Positions 32,694-44,238 of a DNA stretch of 64,000 nucleotides are shown here, one piece after another. The stretch covers positions 1 through 64,000 of the forward strand of contig NZ_JADLQL010000002.1 of assembly GCF_015477805.1 (NCBI RefSeq), given 5' to 3'. The translations under genes were made by a program, and so were the position numbers. The notes under the pieces were generated by a model. That model did no database searches, was not told the origin of the DNA, and saw nothing but the letters and a program-made list of their open reading frames with translations. How positions within the stretch are numbered: the stretch's first letter is position 1; each line of letters begins with the position of its first letter. The DNA comes from Nocardia flavorosea. GTDB taxonomy: Bacteria > Actinomycetota > Actinomycetes > Mycobacteriales > Mycobacteriaceae.

Positions 32694-33482
32694 TCATTCG
32701 CCGCTGTCCAGCCGGTGCACGATGGCGTCGATCCAGCCGTCGATCCAGCCCGACAACTGCCGGTGATCCATACCGGTGACTGTCGACCGCGCCCCTTCCG
32801 AACGGATCAGGTACCGTCCGTCCCCCGGCAGGTCCCGCCATACCGCGGAGGTCTGCAGGATGCCGGGTAGCCGGAAATGCAGCCGGCTCTGCAGCACCCG
32901 CAAGTAGCCGGTACCGGCCGCGGGAGTATCGAAGAACGCTCGCGCGCCCGCCGCGGTGGTCTCGGTTTCCGACGCCGAGCCGGACTGCACGGTGAACGCG
33001 GGCCGGGCACCCGCCGTGGCCGCCGGCAACAACCCGGCCACCGCGGCGGCCAGTTCCGCCACAGGGCATTCGACCACATCGAATCCGTTGCTGTGCTGAG
33101 TGGTTTCCCCGACCCGCTGCCGAAGGACGTACCCCCGTGTGCCCTGGCGTACGGCGTGCACATAGGTGCATGATTCCGGTGCCTGCGGGTCGCGTTCGTC
33201 CCAGCCGCGGGCCACCACGATCACATCCGGCCGTACGATCGCGCCGGCCATCGCCGCGAACGCGGTATCCGAGCGGGCATCCAAGGTCCGGCGTGCGTGC
33301 TCCCGGGCGGCAGCGTACGCATCGGCCGACCGGATCCGGCTGGTGAACGTGAAGGGTTTGGGCAGCTTGCCGCGACGTAAATCGTCGCAGAGCACCTTGA
33401 ATTCGATATCGGTGAACAGCCAGCGTCGCGCGGCCCCCGGTGGATCGGCGAACACATCGGGCGTACGGCCCGGCGTGGACAC
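32694..33482 (-). CDS. EspG-family ESX secretion chaperone, second copy
   Basis: 262-aa EspG-like protein. It shares with its upstream neighbour the pattern LxDxEFKVLC near the N-terminus, LPKPFTFTSRI, GTRGYVLRQRVGET, GYLRVLQSR and WRDLPGDGRYLI. EspG proteins hold PPE-type substrates soluble and deliver them to the type VII machinery. GTG at 33482 (MSTPGRTPDVF) follows the upstream stop by 8 nt with AGGGG; a longer overlapping frame was rejected. It is the last gene of the cassette. The divergence of the two copies suggests different substrates or a heterodimer. Confidence 0.82.
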   Translation of the reverse strand: MSTPGRTPDVFADPPGAARRWLFTDIEFKVLCDDLRRGKLPKPFTFTSRIRSADAYAAAREHARRTLDARSDTAFAAMAGAIVRPDVIVVARGWDERDPQAPESCTYVHAVRQGTRGYVLRQRVGETTQHSNGFDVVECPVAELAAAVAGLLPAATAGARPAFTVQSGSASETETTAAGARAFFDTPAAGTGYLRVLQSRLHFRLPGILQTSAVWRDLPGDGRYLIRSEGARSTVTGMDHRQLSGWIDGWIDAIVHRLDSGE

Positions 33483-33490
33483 CGCGGCCC

Positions 33491-36981
<3,491 letters not shown>

Positions 36982-37065
36982 TCACCTTTGCCTATCGGAA
37001 GTGCGGCCTCGCCCGTACCCGCTGTGCACCGCGGCGCCCCGGGCCCGGTCGTCGCGCGTGGAATA

Positions 37066-37545
37066 TCAATCCCGGTCCGCAACCACCGACCGCGGACCCG
37101 AGTCATCCGGTTCATCCGGCCGGTTGCCCGGCCAGTCGGGCGAGTCCGGCGATACCGTCGGGGTCTTCGTCGGCTGCGGAATCAAGCCACCGAGATCCGG
37201 TGCTCCCTCGATCATTTCGGACAACTTCGGCATCGAGTTCCGGTGCGCCAGCAGTGGGTCCATCAGCTCCCGCGCCCGCTGCTGCACCTGAGCCGCCGCG
37301 TCCTGCACGGCCTTGGTGAGCGCTGCGGCGATCTCGTCCATGGTGAGGTCGAGAACATCGTCGGCGAACTTGGTATCGATGAGTACACCATCGGCATTCA
37401 CCGTCACCTCGATCCGCTTCTCCTCGGCCAGAACCGTAGCGGTGAGCAACGAACGTTTCTTCTGTATCTCGGCGATACCACGCATCTGATGGCTCAGGCC
37501 GGACAGCATGGTCGCCATATCCTCTTGCAGGCGTTCGTTCACCAC
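37066..37545 (-). CDS. YbaB/EbfC-like small protein of the ESX cassette
   Basis: 159-aa protein. Residues 1-110 have the YbaB pattern: a long N-terminal helix, a short beta meander with KRIEVTVNADGVLIDTKFA, then a helix LTMDEIAAALTKAVQDAAAQVQQ. YbaB-like proteins bind DNA nonspecifically, but a branch found inside ESX loci (EspL-like) stabilises or assists substrates. The last ~45 residues are Pro/Asp-rich and disordered (PTKTPTVSPDSPDWPG). GTG start. It lies between the WXG-like gene and the large WXG protein gene, 90 bp before the latter. Confidence 0.72.
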   Translation of the reverse strand: MVNERLQEDMATMLSGLSHQMRGIAEIQKKRSLLTATVLAEEKRIEVTVNADGVLIDTKFADDVLDLTMDEIAAALTKAVQDAAAQVQQRARELMDPLLAHRNSMPKLSEMIEGAPDLGGLIPQPTKTPTVSPDSPDWPGNRPDEPDDSGPRSVVADRD

Positions 37546-37680
37546 GGCGCTACCTCAGTCCTTCCGGTCCCGGGGGGCGGCACCCCACACCGGAGTGCAC
37601 CCTCTGCGGATTACAGCGCACGACATTGAATATCCGGTGGCGTGCATGCAAATTCGGCGCGCTGCCCGGCCCTCGCGCAC

Positions 37681-38004
37681 TCAGAACTGGCTGTCCATAT
37701 CGTTGAGCTGGTCCACAGCATCACGCTGTCCGGTGGCGAATGCGCCGAACGTAGCGCCGATGCCGTCGACACCGTCCAACAGGTTCGGTTTCGACGTGCC
37801 GTACCCGTCGTTGTTCTTACCGTTGATGAACTTCTCGCCCATCGAATCGTTACCCCAGGGCTGTTGGGTCGACTCGTCCTCGATACCGTTCAGCCGATCG
37901 CGAAGTCGCTTTCCGACATCCAGCACCGACTCCGACACGTCCTGGGTCAGGTCTGCGGCCTGCCCCAACGCCACCGGATCGACCTCGACACGGTCTGCCA
38001 TCAT
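37681..38004 (-). CDS. WXG100-like small ESX protein
   Basis: 107-aa helical protein starting MMADRVEVDPVALGQAADL behind GGAGGAG. The central turn PWGNDSMGEKFINGKNN has the W-G-x-D-x-x-G-x-x-F pattern seen in actinobacterial WXG-like partners. The two flanking helices, the second ending GQRDAVDQLNDMDSQF, would form the hairpin. It lies 28 nt after the CpnT-like gene and is probably a secretion partner of that protein. The classic W-x-G order is replaced by W-G, so the assignment is by architecture. Confidence 0.72.
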   Translation of the reverse strand: MMADRVEVDPVALGQAADLTQDVSESVLDVGKRLRDRLNGIEDESTQQPWGNDSMGEKFINGKNNDGYGTSKPNLLDGVDGIGATFGAFATGQRDAVDQLNDMDSQF

Positions 38005-38032
38005 CTCCTCCTCACCGCCGGCTCACGCCGGC

Positions 38033-41000
38033 TCATTTCAAGGTGAACGGCACATCGACCGAGGCACTCCCCGGATCCGCGCCGCCGAACACTTCTCCCG
38101 GCGGCACCACGGTGCCGTCCGCAACCACGGCACCGGGAGGGATCACCGCCCCCTCGCCCACCACCACGTTCTTGCCGACCTCGGCACCCGGATGCACCAC
38201 CGCGCCGCGCTCCAGGACAGTGCCGGCGCCGATCACGGCATCGGTCTCGACCGACGCACCCGAATGAACGACGGCGCCTTCCCCGATCCGGGCACCGCTG
38301 CCCACGACCGCACCGGCCTCCACCTGCGCCCCGGGACCGAGAATCGCCCCGGGATCGACCCGCGCCCCGGGGTGGACAACCGGGAGCTGCGGCGGATCGT
38401 CGGGGGGTTGCTCGCCCGGATCGACACCCGGCGGCACCGCATTCTCGGGGAGCCAGCCGTCGCCCGCGGCATCCGGTGGCCGGAACTCCGGGATCGGGTA
38501 CGGCACCTTCATCGGCCAGCGCTGCGGTCGCGGTTTGCCGCGCACATCCTTGCCCTCGCCGATGAAATGGTGGTCCCGGTTCTCGGCGAACCATGCCCGG
38601 GCTGCCTGATAATGCTCCACCGAGTTCTGTTGCACTCCCAGGACCTGCCACATCTGCGGCGGCCGGCTCCGGTCGCTGTCTCCCAGCAACCCGGGTGGCA
38701 CTCGGTTCCACTGCTGCTGCAGGGTTCGGTCCATCTGCTGCCGCAACTGGTCGATCGCGTCGCGCTCCTGAGCCAGCCGCTGCTCCTGGCGCAGCTGTTC
38801 CGGCGGCAACCGATTCAGCTGGTCCTGCCGCATTCTGTCCAGTTCGCGCTGTAGCTGGGCCGCCTGTGCCCGGATCGCCGGACGCTCGCCTGCCGGGGCG
38901 TGGCCGGCTGTTTCGCGCAGCAGGTCGAGCTGCGTTTGCAGCCACTGCTCGCGCTGCACCTGTTGCCGCAACCATTCGGTATAACGGCGTTGCTGTTCCA
39001 AGGCTGTCTGCTGACGATTCAGCTCCTGTTCCTCCCGGATCAGATGTGCCTGTGCCTGTGCCCGATCCTGATCCCCCGTGTGCTGATCGCGCAGCGACCG
39101 CAGCAAATCCACCTGCTGCTGCCGCCGCCGCACATCCTCCCTCAGGGTGTTTCCCGCTTCCTCCTGCCGCTGCAGCTCCCGCCGGCCCGGTGATTGCGAG
39201 TTCTGGTGTTCGGGTAGCGCCCGCCACTGGTCGAGCAGCCGCTGGCGTTCGGCCTGCGTACGCAATTCCCTTTCGTGCTGCCGCATACGGTCGACCTGCT
39301 CATCCAGCCACTGCCGGTGCGCGATCTGCTCGTCCCGATCGCCGCGCACCAACCGCCCCGGCGGTGGAGGCGGCGGCCCGCCAGGTGGAGGCGGCGGTCC
39401 GCCGGGCGGAGCAGGAGCTGGCCGCGAGGGCACCAACCAATCCGCATCACCCGGACCCCGATTCACCACCGGACCACCCTCGCCCTCGGACACGACCGGC
39501 GAACGCTCCGGCAGTGGAGGCGGCGGCCCGCCGGGCGGAGCGGGAGCCGGACGCGACGGCACCAACCAATCCGCATCACCCGGACCCCGATTCACCACCG
39601 GACCACCACCACCCGGCGGAACAGGAGCCGGACGCGACGGCACCAACCAATCCGCATCACCCGGACCCCGATTCACCACCGGACCACCCTCGCCCTCGGA
39701 CACGACCGGCGAACGCTCCGGAAGTGGAGGCGGCGCGTCCTGCCCCACCGGCACACGCCCCGGCGGCTGCGGCGGAGCGGGAGCCGGCCGCGAGGGCACC
39801 AACCAATCCGCATCACCCGGACCCCATTTCACCACCGGACCACCACCACCCGGCGGAACAGGAGCCGGACGCGACGGCACCAACCAATCTGGATCACCCG
39901 GACCCCGATTCACCACCGGTCCACCCTCGCCCTCGGACACGACCGGCGAACGCTCCGGAAGTGGGAGCGGCGCATCCTGCCCCACCGGCACACGACCCGG
40001 CGGCTGGTGCCTCGAGGTGGAAATCGTCCCCTCGCCCGTGGTCGTGGAGCCGATCGGAGTCGCTCCACCGCGGGGAACGGTCTGGGAGGAGTTGGGCGGC
40101 GATTGCTGGTGCGACTGCTGCGGAGCAGGTGAGGATGTGTTTGCTGCAGCCGACTGCTGCGATGTCCCCGGCGGAGGCGCCTGCGGTTGCGGAGCCGTGG
40201 CCGACTGCCCGGACAGGTTCTGCTGCGAGAAGCTCGTTGGTTGCGATGCAGGAGCAGGAGCAGGAGTATTGCTGTTCAGGCCGATTCCGGGGGGCCCCGA
40301 TGTGCCGCCGGTTATCGCCCCGCCGCCACCGTCTTCCAGAGGAGAGACCGAGCGTTCGATAAGGCGGCCCCCATCGACACTCCACCCATCCGAACTCCCC
40401 AACGGCGACACCGGGGCCTGGTAATCAGCGGGTCCGAACGCTCCTTGCGGCGCAGGCGACCAGTTCGTGTCACCCGTAATGCCGGCTCCGAAATTGTTGC
40501 CGCCGGAATGCGCCGTCTCCCCGGTCGAGTGAAACCAGGCACTCTGCGGCATCGGGTTCGACCAGTTCGATGTCGACTGCTGGCCTCCGAAGCCCGCTCC
40601 GCCCGTACCGAAATGCTGGCCACTGCCACCGGCATTCTGCCCGCCGCTTCCGCTTTGACCGCCGCCGGCAACGAAGCCCCCACCGGAGTGCGTAGAGCCG
40701 GAAACGGCGGAGGTCGCGGTGTTCAGGCTTGCCGTATTACCGACTGCCCCCGCATTACCGACCACCCCTGCATTACCAGGGTTTCTCGTGTTGTTGGTCA
40801 TCGTATTGGTGGCATCGGTGGTGCCGGCGGTGTCCGGAGTGCTTCCACCAGCCGGTGCAACGCCGGTGCCACCGGACGGCCCGCCCCCGAACAGCCCCGC
40901 CTCGGAGCGAGGAAAGAACCAGGCATTGCCACGCAACCACTGGTCTTTCCGGAAGGCCGCCATATTGGTGAAACCGTCGGTAGTTTTCGGCACATAGCTG

Positions 41001-41986
41001 TTGAACGCGGAGGCACCGCGGGCCCCGCCGACCAGCGCGCCCTGGGCGAAGTTCCCGACCCAGCCCGGGCCGTTGGAGAATGCCGAGAAATCGCCCCCGG
41101 CGGCCAGTGCGGTGGCCAGGTTGCCGAACACCGCCCCGAATCCGTCGGACATGGCACCGATGAACATGCCGTTGGCCGTCCGGCCCGCGACGTTGTTCAG
41201 GTACTTGCCCGCCACCTTCTCGATACCTTCGCCCAGGTACCGCCCGAACTCGCGGGCCGGGATGGCCCCGGCGGCGCCGCCGAGAGCGGACAGGCCGAAC
41301 TCCTGTCCGTTGAACGAGCGTCGTTTCCCGTCGGCGATCTGCCCGGCTTGGATACTGCCGTTGATCGCCATCGGGACGATGGCGCCCTCCGCGGCCCGGG
41401 CGCCGTATACACCCCAGCCCTTCGCGGTGGGCCAGCCGGGATTGCCCTTCGCCAGTTCCTTCCAGAAATGCCGCTTCGTGTTCGGCGCACCTGCCCGGCG
41501 GGCGATGTTCTGGATGGTTTTCTGCACGAAATCCTGAATGATCTTGAGGTATGACCGGGTGGAGGCGATCGCCGCGGCCTCCACTGCGGGGGCCGTCGGC
41601 GGAAATAGCCAGGCCCAGGCGATTTCGATGGCCAGCCAGCAGAGGGTGACGATGATGGTGAGCTTCGTCGCCTGAAGTTCGGTGCCCATATCGAAGGTCG
41701 AACCGTATTGGGCTTCCATCGATGTGGCGAGCTGTTCCAGCGATTGGTCCCCGCTGCGCAGCATATCGTAGCGAGCGCCCATTTCGGTGCGGGCATCACC
41801 CTCCGGGTACGCCGCCATGGTGGCCTGTTTGGCCTCGTCGATCCTGGCCAGCAGGTCGAACAGTTCCTTGCTCGCGTCTTGCCACGCCGCGGCGACTTCC
41901 CAGGCCTTGCCCTCGTCACCGTCCGGCCACTGCGCACCCGCGATCCAGCCGAGCCAGCGGAGCTCGGGGGGAAGGTACAAACTCAT
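38033..41986 (-). CDS. CpnT-like giant ESX protein ending in a hexapeptide beta-helix
   Basis: 1317 aa, first gene of the cassette. Residues 1-100 (MSLYLPPELRWLGWIAG..., AWQDASKELFDLL) match the WXG-like N-terminus of CpnT-type polymorphic secreted proteins. A hydrophobic helix lies at about 108-130. Residues 190-330 are Gly/Ala-rich, with alternating stretches like channel or CpnT-like regions. A Gly/Asn/Thr-rich linker, a Pro-rich block with five DWLVPSRPAP repeats (about 660-870) and a Gln/Arg-rich coiled coil (about 880-1120) follow. Residues 1204-1299 are 16 tandem hexapeptides of LVI-x-x-G-x-V type, a left-handed beta-helix. No known toxin domain is recognised. Confidence 0.78.
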   Translation of the reverse strand: MSLYLPPELRWLGWIAGAQWPDGDEGKAWEVAAAWQDASKELFDLLARIDEAKQATMAAYPEGDARTEMGARYDMLRSGDQSLEQLATSMEAQYGSTFDMGTELQATKLTIIVTLCWLAIEIAWAWLFPPTAPAVEAAAIASTRSYLKIIQDFVQKTIQNIARRAGAPNTKRHFWKELAKGNPGWPTAKGWGVYGARAAEGAIVPMAINGSIQAGQIADGKRRSFNGQEFGLSALGGAAGAIPAREFGRYLGEGIEKVAGKYLNNVAGRTANGMFIGAMSDGFGAVFGNLATALAAGGDFSAFSNGPGWVGNFAQGALVGGARGASAFNSYVPKTTDGFTNMAAFRKDQWLRGNAWFFPRSEAGLFGGGPSGGTGVAPAGGSTPDTAGTTDATNTMTNNTRNPGNAGVVGNAGAVGNTASLNTATSAVSGSTHSGGGFVAGGGQSGSGGQNAGGSGQHFGTGGAGFGGQQSTSNWSNPMPQSAWFHSTGETAHSGGNNFGAGITGDTNWSPAPQGAFGPADYQAPVSPLGSSDGWSVDGGRLIERSVSPLEDGGGGAITGGTSGPPGIGLNSNTPAPAPASQPTSFSQQNLSGQSATAPQPQAPPPGTSQQSAAANTSSPAPQQSHQQSPPNSSQTVPRGGATPIGSTTTGEGTISTSRHQPPGRVPVGQDAPLPLPERSPVVSEGEGGPVVNRGPGDPDWLVPSRPAPVPPGGGGPVVKWGPGDADWLVPSRPAPAPPQPPGRVPVGQDAPPPLPERSPVVSEGEGGPVVNRGPGDADWLVPSRPAPVPPGGGGPVVNRGPGDADWLVPSRPAPAPPGGPPPPLPERSPVVSEGEGGPVVNRGPGDADWLVPSRPAPAPPGGPPPPPGGPPPPPPGRLVRGDRDEQIAHRQWLDEQVDRMRQHERELRTQAERQRLLDQWRALPEHQNSQSPGRRELQRQEEAGNTLREDVRRRQQQVDLLRSLRDQHTGDQDRAQAQAHLIREEQELNRQQTALEQQRRYTEWLRQQVQREQWLQTQLDLLRETAGHAPAGERPAIRAQAAQLQRELDRMRQDQLNRLPPEQLRQEQRLAQERDAIDQLRQQMDRTLQQQWNRVPPGLLGDSDRSRPPQMWQVLGVQQNSVEHYQAARAWFAENRDHHFIGEGKDVRGKPRPQRWPMKVPYPIPEFRPPDAAGDGWLPENAVPPGVDPGEQPPDDPPQLPVVHPGARVDPGAILGPGAQVEAGAVVGSGARIGEGAVVHSGASVETDAVIGAGTVLERGAVVHPGAEVGKNVVVGEGAVIPPGAVVADGTVVPPGEVFGGADPGSASVDVPFTLK
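39380..40010 (-). repeat. Tandem DWLVPSRP repeats in the CpnT-like gene
   Basis: Five copies of a unit with core GPGDADWLVPSRPAP are arranged in a higher-order pattern. A roughly 78-residue block, starting PPGRVPVGQDAP and containing ERSPVVSEGEGG, is itself repeated, with a third partial copy. The DNA copies are very similar, so unequal crossing-over is expected to change repeat number between strains. Confidence 0.85.
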
Positions 41987-42321
41987 AGCGGCGCAGCTCC
42001 GACGGTTCGGGATCGCGGACCAGGGTCGTGTAAGCCGGATTCATCGTGGCGGAGCGCGTTGAATTCGCGATGGCGCCCAGGCGAATTCGAGAACATATCC
42101 CCGCAAAACCTGCCCGCGGCCGAGCCGCTCGGGCGAGCGTGCGCGACGGCGCCGGTGGCAATGCGGACCGCACCGTCGCACCTGGGGCGAATCGGTGAAC
42201 GGCCGATGTCACGCGGAGAAATCCGAGCGGGCCACAGCGTAACCGCCCAACCGTGCGAGCTGCGGCCCGGACGTTCGGCGGTACGGTTTGCCCGATCGTG
42301 GTTGTGTCGGAAGGTCGGGAA
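41987..42321. other. Divergent promoter region of the ESX cassette and the glycosyltransferase gene
   Basis: 335 bases between divergent starts. The inverted repeat at 42061-42088 is the main feature. A short minus-strand frame beginning MNPAYTTLVRDPEPSEL (from about 42044) overlaps the CpnT-like start; it lacks an RBS and was not called. Confidence 0.5.
42061..42097 (-). promoter_or_regulatory. Candidate operator/promoter of the ESX cassette
   Basis: GAATTCGC (42061-42068) and its exact complement GCGAATTC (42081-42088) are separated by 12 nt, so half-sites repeat every 20 bp, two helical turns. On the minus strand a TATGTT -10-like hexamer (42092-42097) places the start site inside the repeat, a typical repressor arrangement. 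No good -35 was seen. Confidence 0.4.
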
Positions 42322-43008
42322 ATGGATCCGTCGCGTTGTGTTGTCCTGGTGCCGGTCGCTCACCATATCGAGAGCGGGTGTGAGGAGGCGCTGCGGAAAC
42401 TGGAACGACGGGGATACCGGGTCTGGCGGCGCTTCGGCGCATCGGCCATCGATCAGGCGCGGAGCCAGCTCGCCACCGATGCTCTGGCCGAGGGGTTCGA
42501 CGAGTTGATGTGGATCGATTCGGATATCGGTTTCCCGCCGGACGCGGTGGATATGCTGCGCGAGCATGATCTGCCGGTGGTCGGCGGTGTGTATGCGAAG
42601 AAGAACTCCCGGGCGATCGCCTGCTATAAACTTCCCGAATCGGAGAGTTTCGTTTTCGGCGAGGGCGGTGGTCTCACCGAACTGCACTACGCCGCGACCG
42701 GGTTCCTGCACACCAGGCGCGAGGTCTACGAGAAGATCGCCGAGAAGGAGCAGCTTCCGGTCTGCAATCTGCGCTTCGACCGGCCCATCGTCCCGTATTT
42801 CCTGCCGATGCTGCTCCCCGAGCCGGGGGACGACCACTGGTACCTCGGTGAGGATTTCGCGTTCTGTGAGCGCGCCCGGCGCAGCGGGTTCACGCTGTAC
42901 GCCGATACGCGGATCCGCCTCGAACATTTCGGGACCTACGGATTCACCTGGGAGGATGCAGGTAGCGACAAACCGCGTTACGCGACATACAACTATCGTT
43001 TCGACTGA
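42322..43008 (+). CDS. GT-A-fold glycosyltransferase-like protein
   Basis: 228-aa cytosolic protein with a family-2-like nucleotide-sugar fold. The N-terminal strand is CVVLVPVAHHIESGCEEAL. D66-S-D68 in MWIDSDIGFPPDAVDML is the DxD metal motif. VVGGVYAKKN and AATGFLHTRREVYEKI follow, and the acid pair GEDFAFCERARRSGF is the usual catalytic-base region. ATG at 42322 follows GGTCGGGAA. The acceptor is unknown. It is divergent from the CpnT-like gene and lies between it and a remnant of a second CpnT-like gene, so a link to glycosylation of the Thr-rich cassette proteins is possible but unproven. Confidence 0.75.
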   Translation: MDPSRCVVLVPVAHHIESGCEEALRKLERRGYRVWRRFGASAIDQARSQLATDALAEGFDELMWIDSDIGFPPDAVDMLREHDLPVVGGVYAKKNSRAIACYKLPESESFVFGEGGGLTELHYAATGFLHTRREVYEKIAEKEQLPVCNLRFDRPIVPYFLPMLLPEPGDDHWYLGEDFAFCERARRSGFTLYADTRIRLEHFGTYGFTWEDAGSDKPRYATYNYRFD

Positions 43009-43055
43009 GCGCTCGGATCACGCGGGGCGCGCCCCCGTGACCACAGCGCCGATGC

Positions 43056-43109
43056 CTAACCGGCGATCCAGCCCAGCCAGCGCATTTCGGGCGGCAGGTA
43101 GAGACTCAC
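43056..43109 (-). pseudogene. 17-codon 5' remnant of a second CpnT-like gene
   Basis: The minus strand from a GTG codon reads MSLYLPPEMRWLGWIAG and then TAG. This is the exact N-terminus of the 1317-residue protein at 38033-41986, with one substitution (Leu to Met) plus several silent third-base changes. Nothing of the rest is found downstream. A 12-codon frame (MRSPAAAAALPP) with GGAGG before its GTG ends in a TGA that overlaps this GTG. The silent changes show it is an old or imported paralogue cut off by rearrangement, rather than a recent local copy. Confidence 0.75.
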
Positions 43110-43281
43110 GGTGGTAGGGCGGCGGCTGCTGCCGGGCTTCTCACCGCCACCTCCTCATCGGGAAACCGATCAACCCGATTACATCGGAGAGGAGTGAACA
43201 AACGATGTCGCACAGGCTAATTCACCGACCGGTTCCTCGGCGTGCACGAAACCTGAGCCGCAGGCAATTGGTCACCGACCG

Positions 43282-43318
43282 GGCCCGGGGCGTGGTGCAG
43301 CACACCACGCCCCGGGCC
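43282..43318 (-). terminator. Perfect 16-bp hairpin after mmsB
   Basis: GGCCCGGGGCGTGGTG and its exact complement are separated by 5 nt, starting 18 nt past the mmsB stop. There is no U-run, as is common for actinobacterial I-shaped terminators. It should end the valine-degradation operon. Confidence 0.75.
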
Positions 43319-43335
43319 GCCGGTCTCGCGAACTC

Positions 43336-44238
43336 TCAGTCGGCGTTCTGCGACCCTGCGCTGCGTTCCCGCACCTCGGTGATGATCGCCGAGAAGTCCC
43401 GGCCGCCGGAGGTTTCGTTGAACTCACGGTAGATTTCCGCGGCCAGTTCGCCGATCCGGCCCGGCACCCCGTTGGCGCGCAGCGCGTCCACCGCCAGACC
43501 CAGATCCTTGTTCATCAGCGCGGTGGCGAACCCGGGCTGATAGTCGTTGTTCGCCGGGCTGGTCGGCACCGGCCCCGGAACCGGGCAGTAGGTGGTGAGC
43601 GCCCAACTCTGCCCGGAGGCCGTGGACACCACATCGAAGAACGCCTGGTGGCTCAACCCCAGCTTCTCCCCCAGCACCAGCGCCTCGGACAGTCCGATCA
43701 TGGAGATCCCGAGCAGCATGTTGTTGCAGATCTTGGCCGCCTGCCCGACCCCGGCGCCACCGCAGTGCACAACCTTGGCGCCCATCACCTCGAGTACCGG
43801 CTGGGCCTCCGCGAAATCGGCCTCCGCCCCACCCACCATGAAGGTGAGCGTACCGGCGGCCGCGCCCGAAACACCCCCGGAGACCGGCGCGTCCAGCGCC
43901 CGGTGCCCGGCCGCCGTCGCCGCCTCCGCGGCCGCCTTGGCATCGGCGACATCGATGGTCGAGCAGTCGACGAACAAAGTGTTCGCCCGCGCCACCGGCA
44001 GCAGTTCGGCGTACACGTCACGCACCAGTTTGCCGTTGGTGAGCATCGTGATGACGATATCGCGGTCGGTGGCGGCGGCAACCCCGGTATCCACCAGCGC
44101 CACACCGTCTTCGCGGGCCTGTTCCCGGGCCGCGGCCGACGGGTCGAACGCGTGTACCTCGTACCCGGCCTTCACCAGGTTCGCCGCCATGGGCCCGCCC
44201 ATATGGCCGAGGCCGAGGAAGCCGATCGTCTTGCTCAT
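43336..44238 (-). CDS. mmsB: 3-hydroxyisobutyrate dehydrogenase
   Basis: NAD-dependent oxidation of 3-hydroxyisobutyrate to methylmalonate semialdehyde in valine breakdown. 300 aa. The Rossmann motif is IGFLGLGHMGGPMAANL, the substrate-binding motif DAPVSGGVSGAAAGTLT, and the catalytic Lys lies in GVGQAAKICNN. ATG at 44238 shares a base with the upstream stop (TGATG) and has GGAGGACAAGTG before it. Its product is the substrate of MmsA from the same operon. Confidence 0.95.
   Translation of the reverse strand: MSKTIGFLGLGHMGGPMAANLVKAGYEVHAFDPSAAAREQAREDGVALVDTGVAAATDRDIVITMLTNGKLVRDVYAELLPVARANTLFVDCSTIDVADAKAAAEAATAAGHRALDAPVSGGVSGAAAGTLTFMVGGAEADFAEAQPVLEVMGAKVVHCGGAGVGQAAKICNNMLLGISMIGLSEALVLGEKLGLSHQAFFDVVSTASGQSWALTTYCPVPGPVPTSPANNDYQPGFATALMNKDLGLAVDALRANGVPGRIGELAAEIYREFNETSGGRDFSAIITEVRERSAGSQNAD

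Larger units (their letters stand above)
43009..43335. other. Gap between the glycosyltransferase gene and mmsB
   Basis: 327 bases holding the CpnT-like remnant (43056-43109) and a terminator hairpin (43282-43318). A plus-strand ATG at 43205 has a fair RBS (GGAGTGAACAAACG), but its frame runs through the hairpin and into mmsB, so it was not called. Confidence 0.6.

Noticed and set aside
39380..40010. CRISPR array suggested by regularly spaced near-identical DNA units
   Set aside because: The units are in-frame coding repeats of a Pro-rich protein, and the spacers are also repeated; no cas genes are present.
38033..41986. C-terminal toxin domain (TNT NADase or nuclease) in the CpnT-like protein
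   Set aside because: The C-terminus is a hexapeptide helix and a Gln-rich coiled coil; no NADase, HNH or deaminase motif was found and no immunity gene follows.
41916..42044. Minus-strand frame MNPAYTTLVRDPEPSEL overlapping the CpnT-like start
   Set aside because: No RBS, and most of it overlaps the giant gene in another frame.
43205..43432. Small plus-strand ORF (MSHRLIHRPVPRRAR) with a fair RBS
   Set aside because: It reads through the mmsB terminator hairpin and then antisense into mmsB; composition after residue 25 is hairpin-derived.
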